DNA of 64,000 nucleotides from Utricularia gibba (lineage: Eukaryota > Streptophyta > Magnoliopsida > Lamiales > Lentibulariaceae). Of the stretch, positions 55,347-64,000 are shown one piece after another. Below the pieces are notes generated by a model. The model was not told the origin of the DNA. It saw only the letters and a list, made by a program, of their open reading frames with translations, and searched no databases. The position numbers were made by a program, and so were the translations under genes. Position 1 is the first letter of the stretch, and every line of letters begins with the position of its first letter. Location: NCBI GenBank assembly GCA_002189035.1, contig NEEC01000007.1, positions 310,001 through 374,000 of the forward strand. Reading direction: 5' to 3'.

Positions 55347-55583
55347 CTACACTTTGTCGGAATTATGAGGCTCAAATACAGTCGGCTGCAGCGGCGGCGG
55401 AGGGGACCCGTAGCCCTGAAAATCGGCTGTTCCGGGCGGCGGTCCAGGAGTAGGAAGGCCGACGACCTGGGCATTGGCGTAAGCCTCCTGGCGCCCTTTG
55501 GCTCTTCCAAAGAAATAACAACCGAATCCGAGGAGAATCGAGAAGAGAATCAACGGGAGAGAGATCACGATCACCATCCCCAT
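55347..55583 (-). CDS. Small single-span membrane protein with proline-rich tail
   Basis: The ATG at 55583 (or 55577) opens a 78-codon frame. Residues 3-26 form one membrane helix (MVIVISLPLILFSILLGFGC), followed by FFGRAKGRQEAY, a positive flank that suggests the tail is cytosolic. The tail is proline/glycine-rich (GLPTPGPPPGTADFQGYGSP) and ends PHNSDKV. I recognise no named family, but the clean start, helix and composition look like a real gene. Arabidopsis has a small annotated transmembrane gene (At1g31335, from memory) beside PsaF, which may be its counterpart. An overlapping frame at 55788-55372 is less protein-like. Confidence 0.6.
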   Translation of the reverse strand: MGMVIVISLPLILFSILLGFGCYFFGRAKGRQEAYANAQVVGLPTPGPPPGTADFQGYGSPPPPLQPTVFEPHNSDKV

Positions 55584-56897
55584 CTCTCAGGCGTTGGTTT
55601 GAACACGAACTCAGGGCATCAGGAAGAAGACGAAAAAAGGAAAAGAGAGGAAGCAGGGAATCCCGGAATTCTTCGCTGTCTCTAAAAAAACCCTGGCCAA
55701 CCTTAACGTTCGAGTTCACAACGTCTATCTCGGAATCTCCTCCCCAACGGGCAAATGCGAGTGACAGTCCGTCCAGGTCCAGAACCACATGGCGAGAATA
55801 ATAATTAATTTAGTCGCGGTTGCCAGCACCAGCACAATTGCTGTCATGAGATACGCAACAAAGGGGCCATTTATTATTAGCGACACGCTGCACCCATCCA
55901 CCATCAATGAAGGATGACCAAGCAGCCAAAGTCCCCTTTCGAATCCAGATTCCACGCACTGACACACGTACACCATACACACACCGCGCCTATTAACTGT
56001 GATTGTCTACGGGGAAGGAAGGATGGTCACGGGTTGTTAGACAAGACCCGTGGTAAAGGCAATGCATAGAGGGGAGAGGGAATTCGAACGTTGGGGGGGC
56101 TGGGGACTCCAGCCGGTCCAGTCCCCGAATCTACCAACACCTAGACCCACACATCTAGACTGTTTCCCTTTCTTTCTTCATCCCTCTCTTAGGAAAACTG
56201 TTTAGTACTTTGATGGGAATCATTTTAATCTGTCATCGTTCGAACCTCATATGCGGGATTTGAATGTCTGGAACAGGCAGACATCAACGGATTTCAAGAT
56301 TGATGTAAGTTAGAAGGCAAGAGGAACTGGAAGTGTCACATCCAAGAGAACAAAGAAAAGAAGAAGAGATCTTCATGTTCCACCCGTTATTCATCCAAAG
56401 CGATCAAAAAAAGTTAAGGGTAAGAATTGGAAAAAGCCTTTTTTTTTATTTTTTCTAAGTTTCACCAGTCTGCACGCTTTTTCAATCAGACCCAAGGCAA
56501 CTCATGGAAATCACATAGTAAAGCGGTGAGAGGGAAAAGAAACAAAACAGGCAGAGGCAGGCAGCGCAGCAACTTTTTTCTCACTGAAGCTATTGTATTA
56601 AAGAAAGAAATAAAGGAAAGAGAGCGGATTAACATTTACCTTCTCTTTACAGCTGAAAAGGGTTGAGCTTCGTTCCCTTCGCTTCTTCTGGAAATCTGCA
56701 AAGAAAGAAGAGGCAAAGCTTTTGTGGGTTCGTACTTCTTGAAGGAGACTTTACACATGCTCAGTTGGGAGGCTAGAGTTTACTTTGAAAACCAGTGCCT
56801 GTTACAATAAAGCTGTGCTCTTTGCCGATTTCTCCTTTCTATTCCTTACCTTGGAGGAACTCCCGAAGGGAGATTCCGCTTGAGGAGAACGACTGCA
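55584..56897. other. Divergent spacer between the small membrane protein and the subtilase
   Basis: 1.3 kb that should carry both promoters and leaders. Purine-rich stretches lie near 56330-56380 and 56515-56640. No coding frame with family resemblance and no repeat stands out. Confidence 0.5.
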
Positions 56898-59800
56898 ATG
56901 AAGTGGATGCGGGCTTTCGACTTCATTTTGCTTCAGTGGGTTGTAATAGCCTGCATTTTTTCGAAGTCCCACGCCGACTCGAACACTGATATATACATTG
57001 TGACACTGAAGAAGCCCCCTGTTCCTGATAACTACCAGGAGCTCATAGCTGAAAAGGGAGGAACTGACAGAACGACTAGATTTGATAGACCCTGGTAAGT
57101 TTCTTTCTTCTTGTTTCCAGCAGTTCCTGTTGCGTTGGTGGGTATTGGCTGTAAGAAACTCTACTGGAACAGGAATTTATCAAGAGGAGATAGCTATTAT
57201 CATGGCACATTCAACAGTCATCTACATGACTCTTTGCTGTCAAAGGTTTTAAGAGGTGAAAAGTACCTTAAGCTGTACAGCTACCGTTACCTCATCAATG
57301 GGTTTGTTGTGCTTGTCACCCCTGAGCAGGTTAGTTAGCAAGATAAGTGAATCGATTTGCAACTGTCAATGAAACTTGTATAACTTCTCAGCTTGTTCTG
57401 TAATAACTTCAGACATTTTCTCATCCATGCCCATTCATTGTGTCTGCTCTTTCTGTGTGTTTAAGGCTGAGAAACTCTCTAGGAGAAGGGAGGTATCGAG
57501 TATCGTCCCAGACTTCCCTGTTCAAGTAGCCACTACTCACACACCGCAGTTTCTCGGTCTACCTCAAGGTGCATGGTTCCAAGAAGGTGGATTTGAAACT
57601 GCAGGAGAAGGAGTTGTGATTGGATTCATTGACACCGGGATTGATCACACGCACCCCAGCTTCTCAGATGATGCACCTGAAAAACCATATCCGGTTCCTG
57701 ATCATTTTTCTGGAATCTGCGAAGTAACGAAGGACTTCCCATCAGGATCCTGCAACAGAAAGCTTATTGGAGCTCGTCATTTTGCAGCGTCAGCCATTAC
57801 CAGAGGAATGTTCAATGCCTCAAAAGACTATGCTTCTCCTTTTGATGCTGATGGCCATGGCACGTAAGTATTCCCAAGGGAAATGCCCGCATTGCTTTAC
57901 GTCAGCCTCTTTCTGTATCCTGTGCTTGCGGGTGAGAGTGCTCATGTGACAATTTACTCACAGGCACACAGCTGCTATCGCAGCAGGAAACCATGGGATT
58001 CCAGTTGTTGTTTCTGGGCACCGCTTTGGAAATGCCAGTGGGATGGCTCCTCGTGCACAGTAAGGAACTTGAATTCATTTCAACCATCCTTGTTTGTGGA
58101 GCACCTGACTTTTCATACTCATCCATCCATTGTCTCTCAGCATTGCTGTTTACAAAGCATTATATAAGAGTTTCGGAGGCTTTGCTGCAGATGTAGTTGC
58201 TGCAATCGATCAGGTAGGTGAACCTTGGATTCACAGAGTAGGCCCTCTGATCCTTTCTAGAACTCGGATTTGAACTTATATACAATTTCAGGCTGCCGTT
58301 GATGGTGTGGACATAATCAGCTTGTCCATAACCCCAAACAGGCGGCCCCCTGGAATTGCAACTTTTTTCAACCCCATAGACATGGCTTTACTTGCGGCTG
58401 TAAGAGCAGGGATATTTGTAGTACAAGCCGCTGGAAACACAGGCCCATCCCCTAAGAGTATTGCTTCATTTAGTCCATGGATTTACACTGTCGGTGCTAC
58501 TAGCCATGATAGAGTCTACAGCAACTCCATAGTCCTCGGAAACAATATTACAATCCATGGAGTTGGACTCGCACGTAAGTCTAGAATATCTGACATTCTT
58601 CGTTGCTTAGCTCTGATGGTTCATTTGAAGCAGAATCAATGTTTACCTTTCAAGTGTCTTTTCACCAGCTGGAACTAAAGGTGATGCCATGTACACATTG
58701 GTTTCTGCTGCACACGCCCTAAACAATACATCTTCTGGGAAGGATATGTACGCTGCAGAATGCCAGGACTCAAGCAATTTTAATCAAGATCTTGTCAAAG
58801 GGAATCTTCTGATCTGTAGCTACTCCATCCGATTTGTGCTTGGTCTTTCCACCATAAAAAGGGGTCTAGAAACCGCACAAAATCTCAGTGCGGCTGGTGT
58901 CGTGTTCTGCATAGACCCTTTTGTAGTCAGCTACCAGCTTAATCCGATTCCAATGCGTATTCCAGGAATTATTATCCCATCTCCGGATGACTCCAAGGTG
59001 AGTTCTACAAAGTTAGTCATCCATGCTACAGATGGATGCAACTGACTTTCTTGGTCATATTTCTGCAGGTTTTTCTCAAGTACTACAACTCGTCACTGGT
59101 GTGGGATGAAGACACTAACAAAGTTGCTTCATTTGGAGGAGTTGCAAGCATCTCGGGTGGGATAAGAGCGAATTTCAGCCATCCTGCCCCAAAGATCATG
59201 CACTACTCTGCCAGAGGACCGGACCCTGCAGATAACTCTTTCACAAATGCTGACATACTCAAACCAAATATTGTTGCCCCAGGGAACTTTATATGGGCTG
59301 CTTGGAGTTCTGGTGGCAGTGACTCCGCTGAATTTCAAGGTATCAATAAAAGGTAATATCGTCAAAGCGAATACCTTTCAGGAGAATTCACTGTCTGAAA
59401 TTAATATAGGTGAAGGCTTCGCAATGATGTCTGGAACAAGCATGGCTGCTCCACATATAGCCGGATTAGCAGCTTTGATCAAGCATAAGTTCCCGTTTTT
59501 CTCACCGGCAGCCATTGGATCAGCACTGTCAACAACAGCTTCTGCGGCTGATAGAAATGGAGGGCCTATCATGGCAGAAAGATCTTACATCAACCCTGAT
59601 ATGAACCAATCTCCTGCTACTTCCTTCGATATGGGGAGTGGATTTGTCAACACCACAGCGGCACTGGATCCGGGTCTGGTGTTCGACACAAGTAAGTCAC
59701 TTTCTTCTTCATCCAGAAGTTTGACAGCTCTGCATGCTCCAAAATAACAAATTGAGAGGAAAATTGCAGGCTATGATGAGTATAAATCCTTCTTGTGTGG

Positions 59801-60185
59801 CATGAATGGTTCATCCCCAGTTGTGCTGAATTACACTGGTGAAACCTGCAATTCAACGTTCACGTTGAGAGCTATAGACCTCAACTTGCCATCAATAACA
59901 GTATCTAGGCTGGAAAACACTCTTCTCATTCAAAGAACAGTGACAAATGTTGGCGGAAATGAAACTTACAATGTAAGCTGGACTGTACCTAATGGAACTT
60001 CTCTTCAGCTGTCACCAAGCCAATTTTCCATTGGTAGCGGAGAGAGGCAACTACTCACCATATCCCTGACCGCAACCGTGAACAGCTCGGCCCCAAGCTT
60101 TGGAAGAATTAGCATGTCTGGTTCTTTAGGTCACCAAGCTAACATCCCTGTATCTGTTATTGACAAAATCATACTGGAGCAGTAG
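56898..60185 (+). CDS. SBT2.2: Subtilisin-like protease, SBT2.2-like
   Basis: About ten exons join in frame from the ATG at 56898 to the TAG at 60183-60185. The start gives MKWMRAFDFILLQWVVIACI, a secretion signal, then an I9 inhibitor propeptide (DIYIVTLKKPP, KLYSYRYLINGFVVLVTPEQ). The mature domain begins near TTHTPQFLGLPQGAWFQEGG. The catalytic aspartate is in VIGFIDTGIDHTHPSF, histidine in DGHGTHTAAIAAGNHG (split by an intron), asparagine in VQAAGNTGPSP and serine in SGTSMAAPHIAGLAALIKHK. A PA-type insertion lies between Asn and Ser (ICSYSIRFVLG region). The Fn-III-like tail ends SGSLGHQANIPVSVIDKIIL. The match to my recall of Arabidopsis SBT2.2 (At4g20430) is close throughout. The substrate is unknown; it should act outside the plasma membrane. 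Confidence 0.94.
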
Positions 60186-60404
60186 CTGATTGTCCAGATA
60201 TTGGCCTGTGCAATTTTTTTGTCTGCTCACTTTGTAAATGGCTATGACATGTAGATGTAATCTGAATGACATTCATGAAACCAAACTCCAAAAGCAAGTT
60301 AAGATGGCCATCCAGTTTTTTAAGATTACGAGAACAAGTGTTGGGGATCCTGAAATAGGTGACAAAACAAATGCGCATGCCAAAGTAAGATGGTAGGGTT
60401 GCGA
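60186..60404. other. Short tail-to-tail spacer
   Basis: 219 bp between the subtilase and gamma-SNAP stops, holding both 3' untranslated regions. Confidence 0.5.
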
Positions 60405-62163
60405 TTAGGTAAGATCATCTTCATCCAATGGTTCTTCATCCTCATCCAAAGCACTCTTCTTGAAAGCTGTTACATCCCCGGTGGGCAACTTTCTTCCGAG
60501 CCTGATGATCTGCGGTTCACATGGCAGAGCATTGTGCGAAGAATGGAAAAGGGAATACTTGCTGAGTAGATGTAAGAAGAGATTTACCATGTGGTCAAGA
60601 TTGGAAATAATGCTCGACTGTGCTGCACGTTTGATTTCCTCGACATTACCATCTGTGTATGCAGAGAGAAGTCTGGAAGCAGCACGATTTTGATCGCTGC
60701 TCAGGAAAGCATCTACCCTGGGAAAGTAGAAGATTTTATGGTACAACACGGAATTCAAAGATAGAAGGCACCAGCAAATATGAATAGAAATGACTTACTG
60801 GGAACAATCATTGTAGCATTTCTGGGCTTGTTGGAAGTCATGTGCATAAAGATACACAATGATTGCACTAAGATAAGCCTACAGAAGATCATGTCACAAC
60901 ATATCTCAAAAAAAAAAAAATCACAAAACTGATCTCTTGTTAACGTTATGCAACAAAGTGGCATAGAAATATTAATGAACACAGAAAAAAACTCAAGACC
61001 TTGCACTGACTATGCGTGGAATTACTCTTATCAGCAGCTAAGGCCCATTTTAAAAGAAGAGTAGCAGCATCCTCATACCTGTAGGCAGCAGAAACATAAA
61101 TGACCAAATCTAAAAACCTTCATCCAGCAATTATACAGAATACAGCTGAAAATGAAAGTACCGCTATTTCAACTGAAGTAACAGATTGGCCTTCACATGA
61201 CGAGCAATCAAACCATAATTCAAGCCATGACGCAGAAGTGGAAAAAAAAATCTAGATGTCACGCACTCTGAATGTACCGCTATTTCAACAGAGATTTACA
61301 ACTGTAAATGGCATGCTTACTTCTCAAGCCTTATATAAAGGCTCGTAGCAGCACGATACAGATCAAAGGACATCTGTTCCTTCCCATCTTCTTCGAGTAT
61401 TCCACAGGCATCAATGTACAACTGGATAGCTTCATCGGGAGACTTTTCTTCCAAAGCACTTAAAAGATTGCACAAGTTTTATCAATTGAGTGATCTAACT
61501 AAGCAGCCAGCAGCAACAGTAAAAACGCAATAGAGAAAATATTGGCCACAGATCATTAGTGCATACCGAGCACCCTTCGCAAGTGCATCTGATGCAGCCT
61601 GAGACCTTCCACACTCAATGTACAACTCGGAAGCATGCTTATAAAAGTCATGCACCTCCTTCAAATTACCTAGTTCCTTGGCTATAGCCCCTGCAGACTC
61701 CATATGTTTCGCAGCATCCCAAGGTCTGATTCACTAGTCAAGGCTGACATAATTGTTCATGAATACAAAAGGAATTCCACATCAAGCCAAGCAGTAGAAC
61801 AATTAGGATACGAGGAGAGCATCTCCTGGCCTTTGGAAGCCTTCTCGAATGCATCCTTAGCGTTTTCATATTTCTTCGCTAGACGAAAAGCAATCGCTGC
61901 AGGAAAAATACGTCACATCTACAACTACATAATCCGAGTAGTCATTCCGCGGCCGTGAGTCCTACCTGCTTGTTCATAAAGAGATGTGGCGCTCCTCCAA
62001 TCAGCATTCCATCTGGTGAAGCTAAGTTTCGTCCTGCAAAACCACAATCGTCATAGGATTCCACGCATACGAGTAGTTTTAAGGAGTTCGCAAAATTTTC
62101 GAGTGATGGAACTCGCAGTTTATCAGCTTTGCGCATCAGTTGATCGGGATCGGAAGCCGCCAT
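60405..62163 (-). CDS. GSNAP: Gamma-SNAP
   Basis: Gamma-soluble NSF attachment protein works with NSF to disassemble SNARE complexes. Eight to nine exons join from the ATG at 62163 (MAASDPDQLMRKADKL) to the stop at 60405. Exon products include TKLSFTRWNADWRSATSLYE, AKDAFEKASKGQEMLSSPWD, MESAGAIAKELGNLKEVHDF, ELYIECGRSQAASDALAKGA, LEEDGKEQMSFDLYRAATSL, SAIIVYLYAHDFQQAQKCYN, LLSAYTDGNVEEIKRAAQSS and IIRLGRKLPTGDVTAF, ending EEPLDEDDLT. These are the TPR-like helical repeats of SNAPs. The first intron uses a GC donor (AAACT|gcgagt). The gene is convergent with the subtilase, 219 bp apart, as GSNAP (At4g20410) sits near SBT2.2 (At4g20430) in Arabidopsis. Confidence 0.95.
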
Positions 62164-62779
62164 GGATGATCGGAGCAAGAAACACTGCCGTCGCCACAAG
62201 GTCAAACCTCAATTTCCGGCTGAAGCAGTCGTGGATGATACGAGAGCAGCTCGGAAAATCCAACCGAAAGCGCTCGATTTTGGCGTGAAATTAATTGAAC
62301 CGCAAACGCGCTTTCCTCCCAGATTTTGCCATTTATTTAATTATACGTTGTATATATATATATATAACAAAAATTCAGCTATTACAGTTGATGTTGTTTC
62401 TTTACTATAATAAAAGGGTGGAACGTCATCACCCAGGAGGGGCTGTTGTCGTCATTTCCTAATTAATTATGTGATTAACGAATTAAATATTATTATAATT
62501 TGCAACAGAATATATTCAATAATATCATACTTCGTAAGAATCTTCTTTTAGATATTCAAAAATTTGACCATTTATTTTAAAATAGTTAAATAAATTATAA
62601 TATATTACTTCCATTTTATCTAAACTTTCCCTGCTTGCGTATGGGCTTGGAGTTTTAGCTGCCATTTCCCCTTTATATATCAAAAGTCAGCTACTTGTTC
62701 TTCCTCTTCTTCTTCTTCATGTATTGTTTGTATTTTTGTGTGTGCACAGAAACTCCTCCATACGCTCTGGTCCTAGAGC
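62164..62779. promoter_or_regulatory. Divergent promoter region of gamma-SNAP and WRKY
   Basis: 616 bp, strongly AT-rich from 62320 to 62620, with a (TA)n tract at about 62350-62366. TATATAT at 62674-62680, 100 bp upstream of the WRKY start codon, is a good TATA box for that gene; a CTTCTT-rich leader follows. Confidence 0.55.
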
Positions 62780-64000
62780 ATGTGTAGTCAGTGGATGGAG
62801 AATAATTATCAGGGCGATTTAACCGATATTATCAGAGCCAGCAACTGCGGTGGCCGCGGCGGTGGCGGTGGGGCGGGAGAAGCGGAGCCATGGGAGTTTC
62901 CAACGAACTATTTAGCTAACCCGGATGAAGATTTCGGCGACCCATTTACCCATTTCGGAGATCCGCTTCTTCGTGATACTGACGCGCAGGTTTCAGGGTT
63001 TCTGCACCCTTCCACTTTCTTCAAAGCCGGGTTTGAAGAAGCGGGAGGTGGGTTTCCGGTGGGGAAGGCGACACCGGAACCGCCGTGCGCAGATTCTCCC
63101 GCGGCACAGAAGCGCCTGCTGGTTCAAACTGATGGATTTTTGACGAAAATGGACGGCTCAGATATGCCGATCTCGTCTCCGCGAATTACGGGGACCAAGA
63201 GAAGGTGGAGATTTTCTGTTTTCTTACATAAGGTTATGATTTTTTGAATACAGGGTTTTTAGTTTTTCTTCCTGGGATTCAAAATACGGTTTCTCGGCTT
63301 TGTGAACATGTTAACGACAAACTCCGATCAGCTTATGATAATAAAAAACGTGGCTTTCTTTCGTTTCACTGTTTTTTCTCACATCCCGAGCACTTCCATT
63401 CTCACAAATTCTCCGTGTTTTCCGGCTTTTGTAGTGGAAAACACGAAAAGGGTTTTGTCTCAGTTTGCACAATTTGGTGTAAGTGGTGTGCTGTGTGGGG
63501 TTGTTTTCTACTAAAAGGTAATTTGATCTGAGCAGAAAGAATCAGGCAAAGAAGGTGGTCTGTATTCCAGCGCCGTTGCCGGCGAACGCCAGGTCCAGCG
63601 GCGAAGTTGTGCCATCTGATCTTTGGGCATGGAGGAAGTACGGACAGAAGCCCATCAAGGGGTCTCCTTTTCCAAGGTAATGGTCAAAAAGTGCTTACAC
63701 AAGACATAGTGCCAGTCTCAGGCTATCCTCTTTGGCCGTGTTCTGTCATCTAGGGCTTACTACAAGTGCAGCAGTTCAAAGGGATGCTCGGCAAGGAAAC
63801 AAGTTGAACGGAGCCGAACCGATCCCAACATGCTCGTGATCACTTACACTTCGGAGCACAATCATCAATGGCCGACCCAAAGAAACGCCCTGGCCGGCTC
63901 AACCAGATATCCTGCTTCGAGGAAGACCCAAAACCCCATGGAGACGCATGAAACCCCGCCATCCGCCGCGTCGGCAAGCTCCTCCTCATCCACCGTGAAG
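62780..64000 (+). CDS. WRKY transcription factor, group IIe, 3' end off the window
   Basis: The ATG at 62780 gives [20 protein letters not shown], then an acidic/glycine-rich region ([17 protein letters not shown]) and [13 protein letters not shown]. Exon 2 (from about 63536) holds [20 protein letters not shown] and the WRKY core [20 protein letters not shown]. Exon 3 (from about 63754) completes the zinc finger: [40 protein letters not shown] and [11 protein letters not shown]. The C-X5-C...H-X-H zinc finger, the K-rich motif before the core and the intron at the PR position put it in group IIe (WRKY14/22/27/35/65 class). YYKC replaces the YYRC usual in the group. Group IIe factors bind W-boxes and act in defence and senescence. 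The C-terminus is missing. Confidence 0.94.

Noticed and set aside
55372-55788. Longer minus-strand frame (138 codons) overlapping the small membrane protein
   Set aside because: The shorter frame has a proper membrane helix and proline-rich tail; the longer one is irregular and serine/arginine-rich, consistent with a shadow.
1-64000. Mobile elements, tRNA/rRNA genes, viral insertions, CRISPR arrays or a biosynthetic gene cluster
   Set aside because: I found no transposase, reverse transcriptase, terminal repeats, tRNA T-arm and anticodon pairs, spaced repeats or pathway-specific gene grouping. By eye I could miss a small degenerate element.

Overview
This is plant nuclear DNA, most likely from a eudicot with a compact genome. 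The genes have canonical short GT-AG introns (mostly 75-150 bp), plant-only families, plastid- and mitochondrion-targeted proteins, and AT-rich spacers. I count 27 protein-coding genes in 64 kb, about one per 2.4 kb. I see no transposon, rRNA or tRNA gene, CRISPR array or viral sequence. I cannot name the species.

Layout. 1-10.3 kb: a PPR gene running off the left edge, a vacuolar sorting receptor, a histidine-phosphatase-like gene, an unresolved proline-rich stretch, and the plastid pseudoenzyme SKL1. 10.5-20.4 kb: a second PPR gene, splicing factor SF3A1, PTAC14 of the plastid transcription machinery, and the floral F-box gene UFO. 21.5-31.6 kb: SAICAR synthase (PUR7), organellar phenylalanyl-tRNA synthetase, a mitochondrial L7/L12-type ribosomal protein, and a KUP10/11-type potassium transporter. 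33.4-43.4 kb: a multi-span membrane protein, glycine cleavage H protein, CPN60A2, a third PPR gene, a small CX9C protein and cytochrome c6A. 43.8-64 kb: a phloem-protein-2-like lectin, an RNase H-RBR E3 ligase, a TLC-domain protein, a trihelix factor, PsaF, a small membrane protein, an SBT2.2-like subtilase, gamma-SNAP, and a WRKY group IIe gene running off the right edge.

About half the genes encode nuclear-encoded organelle proteins. Several divergent promoters hold clusters of TGGGCC/GGCCCA (site II) motifs, typical of such housekeeping genes. From memory of Arabidopsis locus numbers, the gene content interleaves two Arabidopsis segments (At1g30950-At1g31330 and At4g19890-At4g20430), as expected after polyploidy and gene loss.

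The most notable anomaly is that four otherwise intact genes (UFO, mL12, the membrane protein at 33.5-34.4 kb and the RBR ligase) are each broken by an apparent one-base deletion in a mononucleotide run. Four such lesions of one type in 64 kb point to uncorrected assembly errors rather than four pseudogenes, but this matters for any biological claim about UFO. I found no convincing undescribed biological system. Smaller points of interest are two GC-AG introns, an exitron-like intron in the potassium transporter, an SHG-for-RHG histidine phosphatase, and a spliced upstream ORF in the TLC gene.
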